NCBI GenBank assembly: GCA_029168955.1
Contig: JAPDOI010001071.1
Span: 10,001 to 74,000, forward strand
DNA: 64,000 nucleotides
Source: Aplectana chamaeleonis
Taxonomy: Eukaryota; Nematoda; Chromadorea; Rhabditida; Cosmocercidae
Reading direction: 5' to 3'
Each line of letters begins with the position of its first letter. Within the stretch, counting starts at the first letter, position 1. Shown here piece after piece: positions 62,201 to 64,000 of this stretch. The notes under the pieces are model-generated. The model ran no database searches, had not been told where the DNA came from, and saw only the letters and a program-made list of their open reading frames with translations. Made by a program: the position numbers and the translations under genes.

Positions 62201-64000
62201 AAATGGTCTGTCGTTCGGCGAAGACAAATGAATGGTACACATAGTTAGAGATGAAGGCCGGAAAAACCAGCCTACCGTTCGGCAAAATCAAGCGAGTGCT
62301 ACACATAGTTGAGGGAGGGAGGCCGGGAGAAGCCAGCTCATTGTTTGGCCAAGTCAACCAATGCTACACTGTCCTAATGAATGGAGGCCGGGGGAAGATG
62401 TTCTGTCGTTTGGCGAAGAAAAATGAATGGTACACATAGTTAGAGATGAAGGCCGGAAAAACCAGCCTACCGTTCGGCAAAATCAAGCGAGTGCTACACA
62501 TAGTTGAGGGAGGGAGGCCGGGAGAAGCCAGCTCATTGTTTGGCCAAGTCAACCAATGCTACACTGTCCTAATGAATGGAGGCCGAGGGAAAATGGTCTG
62601 TCGTTTGGCGAAGACAAATGAATGCTACACATAGTTGAGAGAGGACGGCCGGAAAAACCAGCCTAACGTTCGGCAAAACCAAGCGAGTGCTACACATAGT
62701 TGAGGGAGGGAGGCCGGGAGAAGCCAGCTCATTGTTTGGCCAAGTCAACCAATGCTACACTGTCCTAATGAATGGAGGCCGAGGGAAAATGGTCTGTCGT
62801 TTGGCGAAGACAAATGAATGCTACACATAGTTAGAGAGGACGGCCGGAAAAACCAGCCTAAAGTTCGGCAAAACCAAGCGAGTGCTACACATAGTTGAGG
62901 GAGGGAGGCCGGGAGAAGCCAGCTCATTGTTTGGCCAAGTCAACCAATGCTACACTGTCCTAATGAATGGAGGCCGGGGGAAGATGGTCTGTCGTTTGGC
63001 GAAGACAAATGAATGCTACACATAGTTTAGAGAGGACGGCCGGAAAAACCAGCCTACCGTTCGGCAAAATCAAGCGAGTGCTACACATAGTTGAGGGAGG
63101 GAGGCCGGGAGAAGCCAGCTCATTGTTTGGCCAAGTCAACCAATGCTACACTGTCCTAATGAATGGAGGCCGGGGGAAGATGGTCTGTCGTTTGGCGAAG
63201 ACAAATGAATGCTACACATAGTTTAGAGAGGACGGCCGGAAAAACCAGCCTAAAGTTCGGCAAAACCAAGCGAGTGCTACACATAGTTGAGGGAGGGAGG
63301 CCGGGAGAAGCCAGCTCATTGTTTGGCCAAGTCAACCAATGCTACACTGTCCTAATGAATGGAGGCCGGGGGAAGATGGTCTGTCGTTTGGCGAAGACAA
63401 ATGAATGCTACACATAGTTAGAGATGAAGGCCGGAAAAAACCAGCCTACCGTTCGGCAAAATCAAGCGAGTGCTACACATAGTTGAGGGAGGGAGGCAGG
63501 GAGAAGCCAGCTCATTGTTTGGCCGAGTCAACCAATGCTACACTGTCCTAATGAATGGAGGCCGGGGGAAGATGGTCTGTCGTTTGGCGAAGACAAATGA
63601 ATGCTACACATAGTTTAGAGGACGGCCGGAAACACCAGCCTACCGTTCGGCAAAATCAAGCGAGTGCTACACATAGTTGAGGGAGGGAGGCCGGGAGAAG
63701 CCAGCTCATTGTTTGGCCAAGTCAACCAATGCTACACTGTCCTAATGAATGGAGGCCGGGGGAAGATGGTCTGTCGTTTGGCGAAGACAAATGAATGCTA
63801 CACATAGTTAGAGATGAAGGCCGGAAAAACCAGCCTACCGTTCGGCAAAATCAAGCGAGTGCTACACATTGTTGAGGGAGGGAGGCCGGGAGAAGCCAGC
63901 TCATTGTTTGGCCAAGTCAACTAATGCTACACTGTCCTAATGAATGGAGGCCGTGGGAAGATGGTCTGTCGTTTGGCGAAGACAAATGAATGCTACACAT

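Larger units (their letters stand above)
2452..64000 (+). repeat. Satellite DNA array: ~65-bp monomers in A-B-C trimers (195/196 bp)
   Basis: Everything from 2452 to the right end is head-to-tail tandem repeat in one orientation, about 61.5 kb and roughly 940 monomers by division. Monomers start with GCTACAC. Type A continues TGTCCTAATGAATGG; type B carries CCAGCCTAACGTTCGGC; type C carries CCAGCTCATTGTTTGGCC. All share GGAGGCCG near position 20 and a box of form GTTYGGCNAANNCAA near the 3' end, so the three types come from one ancestral ~65-mer. The usual order A-B-C gives 196 bp, or 195 bp when the 64-bp B subtype is used. Base composition is about half GC, unlike the AT-richer flank. Every unit carries stops in the possible frames, so it is non-coding. 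A centromeric or heterochromatic role is typical of such arrays but is not shown here. The array continues beyond 64000. Confidence 0.97.
44600..64000 (+). repeat. Distal domain: regular 195/196-bp trimers, 64-bp B subtype dominant
   Basis: Almost all units are plain A-B-C, and by 56-63 kb long runs repeat at exactly 195 or 196 bp. The prevailing B form is 64 bp with AGTTAGAGATGAAGG, CCTACCG and AAAATCAAGCG. A forms alternate between GCCGGGGGAAGATGG and GCCGAGGGAAAATGG. The high similarity of neighbouring units suggests recent amplification or homogenisation relative to the middle domain. Confidence 0.7.

Noticed and set aside
2452..64000. CRISPR array
   Set aside because: Monomers are contiguous with no unique spacers between constant repeats, no cas genes are near, and the context is eukaryotic.
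2452..64000. Hammerhead-type self-cleaving satellite RNA
   Set aside because: The CUGAUGA core word is absent (CTAATGAATGG is the closest) and there is no matching GAAA stem arrangement in A, B or C.
2452..64000. Telomeric repeat, or rDNA spacer repeats
   Set aside because: There are no runs of TTAGG, TTAGGG or related words, and no rRNA sequence in the window.

Overview
The window holds no gene I can support. It is eukaryotic, non-coding DNA: a unique, fairly AT-rich flank (1-2451) that abuts, at about 2452, a 61.5-kb satellite DNA array running off the right end of the window. The satellite monomer (~65 bp), the nested higher-order repeats, the MITE-like inverted-repeat element in the flank and the lack of any long reading frame all point to a large eukaryotic genome, probably in pericentromeric, centromeric or other heterochromatin. 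The species cannot be read from the sequence. An arthropod (perhaps a tick or other arachnid) is only an impression from the TTCGAA-rich AT tract and the flank style.

Layout. 1-898: single-copy-looking sequence without a recognisable gene. 899-1277: a ~375-bp MITE-like element with 60-bp imperfect terminal inverted repeats (48/60 matches) and TA on both sides. 1386-1650: AT-rich tract of degenerate TTCGAA/TTCGAAAA words. 1651-2451: more non-coding flank with a 10-bp-stem hairpin (2125-2149) and a 30-bp near-perfect palindrome (2382-2411) only 40 bp from the array edge. 2452-64000: the satellite.

Satellite architecture. Three ~65-bp monomer types, A (66 bp), B (65 or 64 bp) and C (65 bp), share GCTACAC at the start, GGAGGCCG near position 20 and a GTTYGGCNAANNCAA box near the 3' end. 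They alternate A-B-C to make a 195/196-bp unit, close to one nucleosome repeat. In the first ~26 kb many units are expanded to A-B-B'-C tetramers (260-261 bp), and these mix with trimers into irregular higher-order repeats of 7 to 34 monomers. From ~28 to ~44 kb the array is a mixed zone. From ~44.6 kb to the end it is mostly A-B-C trimers, increasingly with one B subtype (64 bp, AGTTAGAGATGAAGG with CCTACCG and AAAATCAAG). Shared rare variants at fixed offsets reveal segmental duplications inside the array (offsets 7,043; ~3,715; 4,101; 54,997 bp).

All short open frames inside the array (up to 127 codons, both strands) are translations of the repeat and are not called as genes. I found no convincing new enzyme system; the notable biology is the satellite's structure and evolution, plus the captured array/flank boundary.
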